Assembly: GCA_905372155.1 (NCBI GenBank)
Contig: CAJPNZ010000045.1
Location: 1-21,771, forward strand
Direction: 5' to 3'
DNA: 21,771 nt
Origin: Propionibacteriaceae bacterium
GTDB taxonomy: Bacteria; Actinomycetota; Actinomycetes; Propionibacteriales; Propionibacteriaceae
Part shown: piece after piece, positions 14,066-21,771 of the stretch
How the letters are laid out: each line of letters begins with the position of its first letter
Position numbering within the stretch: position 1 is the stretch's first letter
Notes under the pieces: model-generated
What the model was told of the DNA's origin: nothing
Database searches by the model: none
Seen by the model: only the letters and a program-made list of their open reading frames with translations
Made by a program: the position numbers and the translations under genes

Positions 14066-15547
14066 TCAGAACAGCAACGCCAGGGCGGGTTCCGCGAGGA
14101 TCTCGGCGACGTCGTGGAGGAACCGGGAACCCTGCTCCCCGTCGATGACCCTGTGGTCGAAGGAAACGGCCAGGGTGGTGACCCAACGCGGCACGACCCG
14201 CTCCTCCGAGCCGGCACCCACCACCCAGGGGCGGCGCTGAATGGCGCCCATGCACAGGATCGCCGATTCGTCGCCGTTGATGATGGGGGTTCCCGCATCG
14301 ACCCCGAAGACACCGACATTGGTGATGGTGAAGGTGCCTCCCGCGTAGTCGGGGGGCTGGAGTTTGCCGTCGCGGGAGACGGCGACGAGCTGGTTGAGGG
14401 CCCGGCACAACTCCAGGAGGCTGAGGTCCTGCGCAGCCTTGATGTTGGGCACCATCAGCCCCCGCGGGGTGGCGGCCGCGACACCGAGGTTCACGTCCCG
14501 GTGGTAGACGATCTCGCGGTTCTCCTCGTCCCAGGACGTGTTGAGGTCGGGGTTGCGACCCAACGCCAGACACACCGCCTTCGCGTGGATCAGCAGCGGC
14601 GAGACACGCAGCCCCGCGAACTCCCGGCGCGCCCTGAGCGCCTCGACGAACTCCATCGTGCCAGTGACGTCGGTGGTCAGCCACTCGGTGACGTGGACGT
14701 GGGTGTTGACGGAACGCACCATCGCCTCGGCGGTGACCTTGCGCACCCCCTTGATGGGGACGCGCCGTTCCCCACGACCCTCCGGGCCGCGCGGCGATCC
14801 GAATCCGTGGCTTCGCGGCCCCGGGTCCTGGAAACTGGCGGCGTCGTTGATGACCCTGCCCTGCGCGGGTTCCTCCCGGGTTGCTTCCCCCACCGCCCGG
14901 GACCGTTCGAAGATCCACGCGGCCTCGACGTCGGCGCGGGTGATGGTGCCCTCCGGCCCGGTTCCCGCGACCTTCCCGAGATCGACCCCGAGGTCGCGCG
15001 CATACTTGCGCACCGGCGGTTTGGCCCGCGCGGACTGCGGATCGGAGGCCAGCACCAGCACCGACTCGGTGGGTGCATCACCCGTCTCCGGCAACGGATC
15101 GCCGACGGGAGCGGCGACGACCCGGCCCGCGGGATCCACGTCGTCGGGACGCCGCGACGGCTCACGGGAGGCGTAGCTCTCCCCCAACGCCTGACGGGCG
15201 GCCTCCGCATCCCGGCCGGCGGTGTTCCTGCGGCGGCGCCGCGACTTGGCGGGTTCGTCGCGCGGCCCGTAGCCGACGAGGGTCGGGGGTTCCTCCCCGC
15301 CGCCCTCGACGCCGTCCTCGATCTCGACGATGGCGGTGCCGACCTCCACCGTGACCCCCTCCGCCACCAGCAGCGACGTCACGGTCCCGGCATAGGGTGA
15401 GGGCAGTTCCACCAGCGACTTGGCGGTCTCGATCTCGACGAGCACGTCGTTGACGTCGATTTCCTGCCCGACGGTGACCCGCCAGGCGACGATCTCGGCT
15501 TCGGTGAGACCCTCACCGGGATCCGGGAGAAGGAACTGGCGTTTCAT
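14066..15547 (-). CDS. bkdC: Dihydrolipoamide acyltransferase E2 of a 2-oxoacid dehydrogenase
   Basis: A 493-aa E2 subunit that carries acyl groups on a lipoyl arm and passes them to CoA. Order: lipoyl domain (residues 1-~78, K43 in VEIETAKSLVELPS), an Arg/Pro/Ala-rich linker, an E3-binding peripheral domain (VRKYARDLGVDLGKVAGTG), a second linker, then the catalytic domain ending in FDHRVIDGEQGSRFL (H465, D469), the acyltransferase HxxxD motif. There is one lipoyl domain, as in Bkd E2s. AAGGAG at minus-strand 15553-15558 is best spaced (5 nt) for the ATG at 15547; an ATG and a GTG just upstream are too close to it. Third gene of the operon, 22 nt after E1beta. No E3 gene is in the window. Confidence 0.93.
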   Translation of the reverse strand: MKRQFLLPDPGEGLTEAEIVAWRVTVGQEIDVNDVLVEIETAKSLVELPSPYAGTVTSLLVAEGVTVEVGTAIVEIEDGVEGGGEEPPTLVGYGPRDEPAKSRRRRRNTAGRDAEAARQALGESYASREPSRRPDDVDPAGRVVAAPVGDPLPETGDAPTESVLVLASDPQSARAKPPVRKYARDLGVDLGKVAGTGPEGTITRADVEAAWIFERSRAVGEATREEPAQGRVINDAASFQDPGPRSHGFGSPRGPEGRGERRVPIKGVRKVTAEAMVRSVNTHVHVTEWLTTDVTGTMEFVEALRARREFAGLRVSPLLIHAKAVCLALGRNPDLNTSWDEENREIVYHRDVNLGVAAATPRGLMVPNIKAAQDLSLLELCRALNQLVAVSRDGKLQPPDYAGGTFTITNVGVFGVDAGTPIINGDESAILCMGAIQRRPWVVGAGSEERVVPRWVTTLAVSFDHRVIDGEQGSRFLHDVAEILAEPALALLF

Positions 15548-15569
15548 CATCACTCCTTGTCTCCCAGGC

Positions 15570-16544
15570 TCACCAGGCCAGGGAACGGTCGAGGGCGTCG
15601 AGGATGCGGTCGGCCGACGGCAGGAACTCGTCCTCCAGGCGCGACGGCGGGTAGGGGATGTCGTAGCCGGTGACGCGCAGCACCGGGGATTCCATGTCGT
15701 AGAACAGGTCCTCGTGGAGGCGGGCGGCGATCTCCGCGCCCAGCCCGAGAGTGCGGGGCGCCTCGTGGACGACGATGGCGCGGCGGGTGCGGCGCACGGA
15801 GGCGGCCAGGCTCACCCAGTCGATGGGCGCGAGGGATCTGAGGTCGACGACCTCCACCGACGTGCCCTCCTCGGCGGCGACGGCGGCGGCGTCCAGGCAG
15901 GTGCGCACCATCGGCCCCCACGCGATGAGGGTGGCGTCGGTTCCCTGCCGGAGGATCCCGGCCTGGTGCATGGGGGCGGGTCGCTGCTCGACGTTCACCT
16001 CCCCCTTGACGTGGTAGCGGCGTTTGGGTTCGAGGAAGATCACGGGATCCGGGGATGCGACGGCCTGCTGGATCATCCAGTGGGCGTCGTGCGGGCTGGA
16101 GGGGGTTACCACCTTCAGCCCGGGGGTGTGGCAGAAGTACGCCTCGGGGGATTCGGAGTGGTGCTCGACGGCCCCGATGCCACCGCCGTAGGGGATGCGC
16201 ACCACCATCGGCATCGGTTGGCGCCCGGCGGTGCGGGCGTGCAGTTTCGCGACCTGCGTGACGAGCTGATCGAAGGCGGGGAAGACGAAACCGTCGAACT
16301 GGATCTCGGCGACCACGCGGTAGCCGCGCATCGTCAGTCCGACGGCGGTGCCGATGATTCCCGATTCCGCCAGTGGCGAGTCGATGACCCGGTTGGTTCC
16401 GAACTCCGCCTGGAGGCCCTCCGTGATGCGGAACACGCCGCCGAGTTTCCCGACGTCCTCGCCTGCGATCAGGACCTTCGGGTCGGCCTGGAGGGCGCGG
16501 CGTAGGCCCAGGTTGATGGCCTTGGCGATCGTCATGTTGCTCAT
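15570..16544 (-). CDS. bkdB: 2-oxoacid dehydrogenase E1 beta subunit
   Basis: A 324-aa transketolase-like subunit that together with E1alpha forms the thiamine diphosphate site. Typical segments are IAGEDVGKLGGVFRITEGL, DSPLAESGIIGTAVGLTMRG, VRIPYGGGIGAVEHHSES (with the conserved His pair), GLKVVTPSSPHDA and EVVDLRSLAPID, followed by the C-terminal transketolase domain (IVVHEAPRTLGLGAEIAA). Start at ATG 16544 overlaps the E1alpha stop by 4 nt (ATGA) with GGGGAG upstream, indicating translational coupling that supports equal subunit amounts. A longer frame start exists upstream inside E1alpha but is not needed. Confidence 0.95.
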   Translation of the reverse strand: MSNMTIAKAINLGLRRALQADPKVLIAGEDVGKLGGVFRITEGLQAEFGTNRVIDSPLAESGIIGTAVGLTMRGYRVVAEIQFDGFVFPAFDQLVTQVAKLHARTAGRQPMPMVVRIPYGGGIGAVEHHSESPEAYFCHTPGLKVVTPSSPHDAHWMIQQAVASPDPVIFLEPKRRYHVKGEVNVEQRPAPMHQAGILRQGTDATLIAWGPMVRTCLDAAAVAAEEGTSVEVVDLRSLAPIDWVSLAASVRRTRRAIVVHEAPRTLGLGAEIAARLHEDLFYDMESPVLRVTGYDIPYPPSRLEDEFLPSADRILDALDRSLAW

Positions 16545-17620
16545 GCCTGCTCCCCTGCCGCCCATTCGGCGTACTCGCGGCGCTGCGCCTCGAGGGCGAC
16601 GGTGTTCTCGGCGTAGACGTTGTCGAACAGTTCATCCATGGTCAGGTCCGTCAGTTTCGGGATGGCGGCGCGGATCTCGGCGCCGAAGTCGCGGGCGTCG
16701 GCGTCGAGGGCAGCCAGCCAGGCGTCGTCGATGATCTCTTGCCGTTTCAGGTGGGTGGTCAACCGGGTGATGGGGTCGCGGCCCGCCCACTCGGCGGTTT
16801 CCTCGTCGAGGCGGTACTTGGTGGGGTCGTCGGAGGTGGTGTGGGCGCCCATCCGGTAGGTGAAGGCCTCGATGAAGGTGGGGCCCTCGCCCCGGTGGGC
16901 GCGTTCCAGGGCCCAGCGGGTGACGGCGTGGACGGCCAGCACGTCGTTGCCGTCCACCTGCACCCCGGGGAACCCGAATCCGCGGGCGCGCTGGAACAGC
17001 GGGATCCGCGACTGCAACGCGATGGGTTCGGAGATCGCCCACTGGTTGTTCTGGCAGAAGAAGACGACGGGGGCGTTGTAGCTGGCCGCGAACACGTAGG
17101 CCTCGTTGACGTCGCCCTGCGAACTGGCCCCGTCGCCGTGGTAGGCGATCACGGCCGCGTTGTCGCCGTCGTCGTTGCCGACGAGGCCGTCCAGCTGCAA
17201 TCCCATGGCGTAGCCGGTGGCGTGGAGAGCCTGGGAGCCGATGATGATCTGGTAGTTGCGGAACCGGTCGAGCTGGTCCCAGGCCCCGGCGTCGCAGCCC
17301 CGGAACAGCGCCAGGATCTGCTGGAAGGGCAGCCCGAGGGCGAGGAAGACGGCGTGTTCCCGGTAGGTGGGGAAGACGACGTCGCGGGCACCGAGGGCGT
17401 GGGCGGAGCCGACCTGCGCGGCCTCCTGTCCGAGGGCGGGCGGCCACAGGCCGAGTTCTCCGTGTCGTTGCAGGGCCGTGGCCTCGGTGTCGAACCGCCT
17501 TGCCAGCACCATGTCCCGCAGGTACTGGGTCAGGTCGTCGTCGGTTCCCCCGAAGGAAAACCCGGGGTTCTCGACGCGCCGCCCGTCAGGGGCCAGCAAC
17601 TGCACCATGTCGTGTTTCAT
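16541..17620 (-). CDS. bkdA: 2-oxoacid dehydrogenase E1 alpha subunit, branched-chain type
   Basis: A 359-aa thiamine-diphosphate subunit that decarboxylates the 2-oxoacid. The ThDP motif starts at GDGASSQGDVNEAY and ends at FCQNNQWAIS. PTYREHAVFLALG and YRMGAHTTSDDPTKYR are typical of branched-chain 2-oxoacid dehydrogenases; actinobacteria usually use a single-chain AceE for pyruvate, so a branched-chain role (Val, Leu, Ile degradation or primers for branched fatty acids) is more likely. Pyruvate cannot be excluded; many databases would call it pdhA. The ATG at 17620 follows AGGAGAGG with good spacing. First gene of the operon, behind a double palindrome. Confidence 0.92.
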   Translation of the reverse strand: MKHDMVQLLAPDGRRVENPGFSFGGTDDDLTQYLRDMVLARRFDTEATALQRHGELGLWPPALGQEAAQVGSAHALGARDVVFPTYREHAVFLALGLPFQQILALFRGCDAGAWDQLDRFRNYQIIIGSQALHATGYAMGLQLDGLVGNDDGDNAAVIAYHGDGASSQGDVNEAYVFAASYNAPVVFFCQNNQWAISEPIALQSRIPLFQRARGFGFPGVQVDGNDVLAVHAVTRWALERAHRGEGPTFIEAFTYRMGAHTTSDDPTKYRLDEETAEWAGRDPITRLTTHLKRQEIIDDAWLAALDADARDFGAEIRAAIPKLTDLTMDELFDNVYAENTVALEAQRREYAEWAAGEQA

Positions 17621-17634
17621 GACCTCTCCTAAAA

Positions 17635-17690
17635 CCTACGCAACCGTAGCCTACGGGGGCGTAGGTTTCTTCCGAAGGTCGAGAACCTAC
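17635..17690 (-). promoter_or_regulatory. Tandem CCTACG-N4-CGTAGG operators before bkdA
   Basis: A perfect palindrome CCTACGGGGGCGTAGG (17650-17665) adjoins an almost perfect one, CCTACGCAACCGTAGC (17635-17650), and a further CCTAC half-site is at 17686-17690. The whole block is also bounded by AAACCTACGC (17632-17641) and its complement at 17659-17668. Its centres are 15 bp apart. It lies 15-70 nt before the start codon, where a repressor would block transcription. The even spacing and inverted half-sites suit a dimeric regulator such as a TetR-type protein; which one is unknown, and no regulator gene is adjacent. Confidence 0.7.
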
Positions 17691-17836
17691 AATTTCTTCG
17701 ACGAGATTTGTTGATTCCACCCACCCCTACCCCCGAAAGCCGACCCGCGCTCTCACACGCGGCACGAGGCGCACGGGCGTCGTCTTTTTGGTTGACACGG
17801 ATCTGATGCATGCCACGCTCTCGCAGGCGTTGCTCC

Positions 17837-17862
17837 AAGTCGGGCCGGGGTTGACCCGACTT
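17837..17862. other. 8-bp hairpin in the bkdA / toxin-locus intergenic region
   Basis: AAGTCGGG (17837-17844), 10-nt loop, CCCGACTT (17855-17862), followed by TCAGC. It may be a weak terminator or attenuator. The surrounding 17691-17998 stretch has a TTGACA at 17792-17797 without a matching -10 and a TATACC-like box at 17935-17940; no gene is supported. Confidence 0.4.
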
Positions 17863-17998
17863 TCAGCATGGGATGTCTCGACCCCCCGCGCGGCCCCGGG
17901 GGTTGCGGATGCGCGGGTTCCTTCGGTTGGATTCTATACCCGGGGTTCGGCACGGCGGGCGCGAGTGTCGCCGTTGAAATACAGGAAGGGAACTGCTG

Positions 17999-18370
17999 AT
18001 GTCTCAGTGGAAGATCGTACCCGCAGCGGTGAGGGCGTTGTTACTGGAGGTTTCTGAGCAACAGGAGGGCTTGGCCGCCACGTTTTCCGAGGAAGACCTC
18101 GAAGCCATCGAGACTGCTTTGTCATGGTGCCCGCAGGTCGCCGGATACATTCCGGCGGCACTGAAGCGGGTGATGGAAACCCAGAAGAAGAACCTGCGCA
18201 CGGTGGCGTCGCACGTGAATGCCGGCGTCGTGGGTGTGGGAAATGCAACAATTTCTTACAATAAAGCACAGCAGGAGATGGCCGGCAACTTCGAGAGAGA
18301 AATGTTTAATTCTGCTGCATCGGGAGATTTCTCGTATTTCGAGAAATACGGCTACAAGGGAAACGAGTAG
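17999..18370 (+). CDS. DUF6507-like small helical protein, type VII-associated
   Basis: A 123-aa mostly alpha-helical protein. The opening MSQWKIVPAAVRALLLEVSE and the later RTVASHVNAGVVGVGNATISY and EMAGNFEREMF segments match what I recall of DUF6507, small actinobacterial proteins found next to WXG100 and type VII toxin genes. I see no WxG turn. It may be a chaperone or secretion partner of the toxin encoded 3 nt downstream; that role is inferred from position. ATG 17999 is preceded by AGGAAGGG with 8-nt spacing. An A+T-richer tail of the gene (18240-18370) contrasts with the housekeeping genes. Confidence 0.7.
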   Translation: MSQWKIVPAAVRALLLEVSEQQEGLAATFSEEDLEAIETALSWCPQVAGYIPAALKRVMETQKKNLRTVASHVNAGVVGVGNATISYNKAQQEMAGNFEREMFNSAASGDFSYFEKYGYKGNE

Positions 18371-18373
18371 GAC

Positions 18374-20710
18374 ATGCCAGGCGAGAATGCTCCAGTGGAC
18401 GAAACTGGCCTGATAAACCCAGACGCATTTCCCTGCAAGCCGGAAACCCTGGATCCCGAAACGATCAATTCTGCCGGCGATTCCTTGAGTTCCATGGGCA
18501 TCGATGTCGTTTCACGAACAACTGCGATCAGGGAATCGTGGTCCAGGTTACCGGGCATCTACAAATCCCCGGAACAGGAGCAGGTGTACAGCTTGATGCT
18601 GAAAACCACCCTTCCCTCTTTCGACATCAGGGCTGCACTGGTGATATCGGGATCGGCCATCCAGAATTACGCCAACACGATGACCACGATCAAAAAAGAC
18701 CTTCAAGACTTGGAGAAGGCTGCGAGGGAGTTTCGAGAGGAGGCTCAGGCCGGGTACGATGAACAGGTGCCGGATTCGAGCGTCACGATTCCCCGGCCCG
18801 CCGGCGTGGGGTGGAGTGGTAACGCGCCGTCGTTGAAAACGGAGAAGACCGACTGGCGACGCCATCAACATGCCGTCGACAAGAACAACGAGTTCGTGGC
18901 GAAATACAACGCGATCTACGTGAAGATCACCCAGGCCGTCAGCGAGTGCGCGGACAGGATCAACAAAACAGACTCGACGATGTGCATTCCAGCTCCCCCG
19001 ACCCCTACCCTCGAAGAACTGGAGCAGATGGGCCCCATGCCATGGGGAGCCCCCGGGGAACGCCAGACGAAAAACTGCGCTGATTCCTTCAACACGGGGG
19101 CCAGCCGATTCTTCCAGGGAGCCTGGGACAGCGCCACACGCCTCGCCGGTTTCGACGAGCACGGCTGGAATATCGGGAACACGTGGAACACGATCTGGGG
19201 CGGTGCGGTGGGCATCACTGACCTGGGTACCTCGCTGGTCGTATCCGTTATCGCGACTCCCTTCATCGTGTGGGGAGGATACAAGCCCAGCGAATGGGAA
19301 CGCGAACGCTTAGAAGTCTTTACCCGCGCCGGGACGGACCTGGTGGGCTTCGATCTCGACGCCCACTGGGCCGGAAAGGACGGCTGGCACAAATGGAAGA
19401 ACGATCCCGTCGCCACCGGAACCGAGCTGGGTCTCGGGCTCTTCGGGAAGGCCGCCGCATTGAAGACCCTGGGCAAGCTCGGCCTGCTTCCCAAAATTCC
19501 ACACCCGGCCACGTACCTGCGCAACCAGATCCCAAAATTCACAGCCGGCCTCAGGAACCTCACCGCATCCCTCAAGGATTGGATGCACAAGGGCAACCAA
19601 AAGATCCTCGAAGGAATCGACAAACTCGGCGAGACGGCCGACAAATTGGCCGACGAGCTCCGCAAGAGACACGGCCGCCAACCCGCATACGTCGGTGGGC
19701 CCAGCAATGGGCGCAGGAAAATCACCAACAACTTCGATGTCGTCCACCACACCGCGGATCCCACCCCCGGTACCGGCAAGCGCTCTGAGAACCCAGCCAA
19801 ACCACGCCGAGCCGCGGAAGCCCCATCGGATCTTCCCCGCAATGGTCACGCCCCGGGCGACCCAGGCCTTTCGGATGGGGACTCACCCGCGGTTCCCGGT
19901 GAGAGCAGTTCCGCACCTTCGAGGGATTCCCTCCCGGAACGAAAACTCGCACAGCCGACCGATGGCACCAGTCTGACGGCGGGCAGCAAGGGCACCGTCT
20001 ATGACCCGGACGCTCCGGTTCGTAAAACGATCTCGGCCAAGGATGCGGCCAAGAAGATCGGGCGCTACACCCCGGACGACGTGCAGCGCGCGCTGGATCG
20101 TGCGCCACGCAATGCGGACGGTCAACCGGTCGACCACCGCAATGGCCGGCCGCTGAAGCTGACGGACTCATCGGGACATCGGGGCTGGGTCATGCGCTAC
20201 GACGAGAAAACCGGTTCCTGGCTACCCGAGAACCGCAGCCTCGACGAAACCGGCATGCCAGCCAAAGGAACAGCGAACTCCTACGGCTACGACTCAAACG
20301 GGGACCTCCTCCCCTACGCCAACGAACGCCCCAAATACTCCAAGAGACAAATCGAGAAAGTATGGAGACTCTCCCGCGCCGAACAACTCGCCGAGATCCG
20401 GAAAGGTGAACTCAACCTCCCGAAACCAGGCTGGAACCAGCTGTGGGTCAAAACAGTCGACGACATCCCAAACGGACCCGACATCCACATCGACGCCAAA
20501 GGCAACAAATGGCGCAAAATCACTTGGGACCCCAAGAGCACAACCCGCGACTGGGACATGGGACACATCCGAGAAGCCAAATACAGCGAACTACGTGACG
20601 AGTATCTCTCAGGAAACATCACTAAAGAGGAATTCTTGGCAGAGTATCGCAATGCGAACAATTATCGCGTGGAGGACCCCATGCGCAACCGTTCACACAT
20701 CGATGAGTAG
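18374..20710 (+). CDS. Polymorphic toxin with GH-E type HNH/Endonuclease VII domain
   Basis: A 778-aa toxin. Residues 1-~220 are helical and Leu/Lys/Glu-rich, resembling N-terminal trafficking domains of type VII-secreted toxins, and there is no signal peptide. Residues ~270-310 hold hydrophobic stretches (IWGGAVGITDLGTSLVVSVI); ~440-570 is a Pro/Ser/Gly-rich linker. The C-terminal ~180 residues are the toxin: SGHRGWVMRYDEKTGSW, then WDMGHIREAKYSELRDEYL and NNYRVEDPMRNRSHIDE. The Gly-His at 730-731 with Glu 734 fits the GH-E HNH/Endo VII nuclease family (PF14410 as I recall), so nuclease activity on DNA or RNA of a competing cell is the expected role. The start ATG 18374 is 3 nt after the DUF6507 gene. 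The stop overlaps the immunity gene. Confidence 0.85.
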   Translation: MPGENAPVDETGLINPDAFPCKPETLDPETINSAGDSLSSMGIDVVSRTTAIRESWSRLPGIYKSPEQEQVYSLMLKTTLPSFDIRAALVISGSAIQNYANTMTTIKKDLQDLEKAAREFREEAQAGYDEQVPDSSVTIPRPAGVGWSGNAPSLKTEKTDWRRHQHAVDKNNEFVAKYNAIYVKITQAVSECADRINKTDSTMCIPAPPTPTLEELEQMGPMPWGAPGERQTKNCADSFNTGASRFFQGAWDSATRLAGFDEHGWNIGNTWNTIWGGAVGITDLGTSLVVSVIATPFIVWGGYKPSEWERERLEVFTRAGTDLVGFDLDAHWAGKDGWHKWKNDPVATGTELGLGLFGKAAALKTLGKLGLLPKIPHPATYLRNQIPKFTAGLRNLTASLKDWMHKGNQKILEGIDKLGETADKLADELRKRHGRQPAYVGGPSNGRRKITNNFDVVHHTADPTPGTGKRSENPAKPRRAAEAPSDLPRNGHAPGDPGLSDGDSPAVPGESSSAPSRDSLPERKLAQPTDGTSLTAGSKGTVYDPDAPVRKTISAKDAAKKIGRYTPDDVQRALDRAPRNADGQPVDHRNGRPLKLTDSSGHRGWVMRYDEKTGSWLPENRSLDETGMPAKGTANSYGYDSNGDLLPYANERPKYSKRQIEKVWRLSRAEQLAEIRKGELNLPKPGWNQLWVKTVDDIPNGPDIHIDAKGNKWRKITWDPKSTTRDWDMGHIREAKYSELRDEYLSGNITKEEFLAEYRNANNYRVEDPMRNRSHIDE
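20171..20561 (+). repeat. Toxin C-terminal cassette, copy 1 (in the full-length gene)
   Basis: Aligned without gaps to 21327-21717 (offset 1156). Bases 20180-20427 are identical to 21336-21583 by eye, then scattered substitutions appear to base 20561. Homology stops immediately before the catalytic Gly-His codons. Confidence 0.9.
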
Positions 20711-21293
20711 CGAGAAAGTAGAGTTGATGACAAAGAAAAAAACTCCCGGTATTGCAGCCAAGCGTGGCACGCTGGAAGATTTCCTGACATCAGTAGCCGA
20801 AAACCCAGGTATCGACTGGAAGAGATTCCTACCCTGGGCCCTCAGTAACCAAGACGTAGCCGCTCGAGTGGAGATCGCGAACTGGATGCTCGACCACGGA
20901 GCAGACCCCGCCCGGGTGAATTCTCACGAGGGCACGAACGCACTGCATGTCATGTTCGGAAAACGTGAGCATGACTACATCAGGGAGGCGAAGCTGCTGC
21001 AACGCTTCCTCGACGGCGGAGCCGACATCAACCTCAAAGCACCCAAATGGAACCTCCCAATCTATGCAATCATTGAAAACTACGGCATCAGCGACAAAGA
21101 ACTCGGACCCTTCTACGACGTCATCTTCTCCTACCCCGGAATCGACTGGGACATCATCGTCGGCAAAGCCTTCGGAAAACCCGTAACACTGAAAGAATAC
21201 GTCGACCTCGATGCGCAACAACACCCCGACCTCCACCGGCGCATGCACGACTACCTCCAACACGGCCCCTCACCCCGACCAGAATTCAACTGA
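20703..21293 (+). CDS. Ankyrin-repeat immunity protein
   Basis: A 196-aa acidic, likely cytoplasmic protein with ankyrin-like units: WMLDHGADPARVNSHEGTNA and FLDGGADINLKAPKWNLPIY, the latter matching the xGADINxxxxxxxxPLxxA core. Ankyrin-type proteins are frequent immunity partners of GH-E and related nuclease toxins. The position directly after the toxin is the main argument. ATG 20703 overlaps the toxin stop by 8 nt; the alternative ATG 20727 (MTKKKTPGIA) has a weak AGAAAG upstream and is almost as likely. Probably binds and blocks the nuclease in the producing cell. Confidence 0.8.
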   Translation: MSSEKVELMTKKKTPGIAAKRGTLEDFLTSVAENPGIDWKRFLPWALSNQDVAARVEIANWMLDHGADPARVNSHEGTNALHVMFGKREHDYIREAKLLQRFLDGGADINLKAPKWNLPIYAIIENYGISDKELGPFYDVIFSYPGIDWDIIVGKAFGKPVTLKEYVDLDAQQHPDLHRRMHDYLQHGPSPRPEFN

Positions 21294-21296
21294 CCC

Positions 21297-21731
21297 ATCA
21301 ACCAGATCCAGCACCACAAGAACCCCTCAGGACACCGGGGCTGGGTCATGCGCTACGACGAGAAAACCGGTTCCTGGCTACCCGAGAACCGCAGCCTCGA
21401 CGAAACCGGCATGCCAGCCAAAGGAACAGCGAACTCCTACGGCTACGACTCAAACGGGGACCTCCTCCCCTACGCCAACGAACGCCCCAAATACTCCAAG
21501 AGACAAATCGAGAAAGTATGGAGACTCTCCCGCGCCGAACAACTCGCCGAGATCCGGAAAGGTGAACTCAACCTCCCGAAACCGGGCCGGAATCAGCTGT
21601 GGGTCAAAACAATCAACGACATCCCCAACGGACCCGACATCCACATCGACGCAGACGGAAACAGATGGCGCAAAATCACCTGGAACCCCAAGAGCACAAC
21701 CCGCGACTGGGACATGGAGGCTTATTCATAG
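21297..21731 (+). pseudogene. Orphan toxin C-terminal cassette, cut by an IS end
   Basis: This frame (first Met at 21348, stop at 21729-21731) repeats the toxin segment GWVMRYDEKTGSW to STTRDWDM and then reads EAYS and stops. The active toxin continues at this point with GHIREAKY, so the orphan lacks the catalytic part and has no N-terminal delivery domain and no obvious ribosome site. It lies directly after the immunity gene, the usual place for silent C-terminal cassettes that can recombine into the full gene. The break coincides with the start of the IS-like terminal repeat. Upstream residues (PINQIQHHKNPSGHRG) differ from the full copy. Confidence 0.85.
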
Positions 21732-21771
21732 GGTGTAGGCGAAGATGAGTCCCGTGACGGCTCGTATTGTG
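21717..21771. mobile_element. Partial insertion-sequence end (element continues right)
   Basis: GAGGCTTATTCATAGGG at 21717-21733 is the exact reverse complement of 38-54. It begins at the base where homology to the full-length toxin ends, so it marks an insertion point in the orphan cassette. The following ~38 bases (TGTAGGCGAAGATGAG onwards) would be internal IS sequence. No transposase is visible before the window ends, and the family and target duplication cannot be determined here. Confidence 0.5.

Noticed and set aside
13814..15400. Long plus-strand frame opposite the E2 gene
   Set aside because: The E2 protein on the minus strand has lipoyl, E3-binding and catalytic motifs; the opposite frame has none.

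Overview
The window is high-GC with actinobacterial gene content: a bkd-type alpha2beta2 keto-acid dehydrogenase, a DUF6507-type protein next to a type VII-style polymorphic toxin, and several genes whose -10 box lies about 7 nt before the start codon. I would guess a Propionibacteriales-like organism, but no rRNA or marker gene confirms this. The two edges (1-330 and the last ~55 bases) are insertion-sequence debris.

Left part (1-7700), accessory DNA: an IS end; a class II Fic AMP-transferase gene broken by two frameshifts and followed by a 21-bp perfect inverted repeat; a GNAT acetyltransferase; a HigB/HigA toxin-antitoxin pair with its own operator; and a two-gene NTPase plus kinesin-light-chain-type TPR operon that resembles a split STAND/NLR-like sensor. 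The eighth TPR repeat is cut by a frameshift. A zinc-ribbon membrane protein follows, read on the minus strand and translationally coupled to ychF.

Middle part (7690-17620), mostly conserved housekeeping genes: ychF, an array of ~61-bp intergenic repeats, an M18 aminopeptidase, rmuC, alanine racemase, a DUF4282 membrane protein with an unusual QDWN-repeat tail, and the three-gene E1alpha/E1beta/E2 operon of a branched-chain 2-oxoacid dehydrogenase, preceded by tandem CCTACG-N4-CGTAGG palindromes. Convergent gene pairs are separated by clear hairpins.

Right part (17999-21771), a polymorphic toxin locus: a DUF6507-like small helical protein, a 778-aa toxin ending in a GH-E type HNH/Endonuclease VII nuclease, an ankyrin-repeat immunity protein, and a second, orphan copy of the toxin C-terminal region. 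The orphan is interrupted one codon before the catalytic Gly-His by an IS end that matches, in inverted orientation, the IS end at the left edge of the window.

The best candidates for something poorly described are the NTPase/TPR operon (with the nearby zinc-ribbon protein) and the toxin locus with its IS-interrupted silent cassette.
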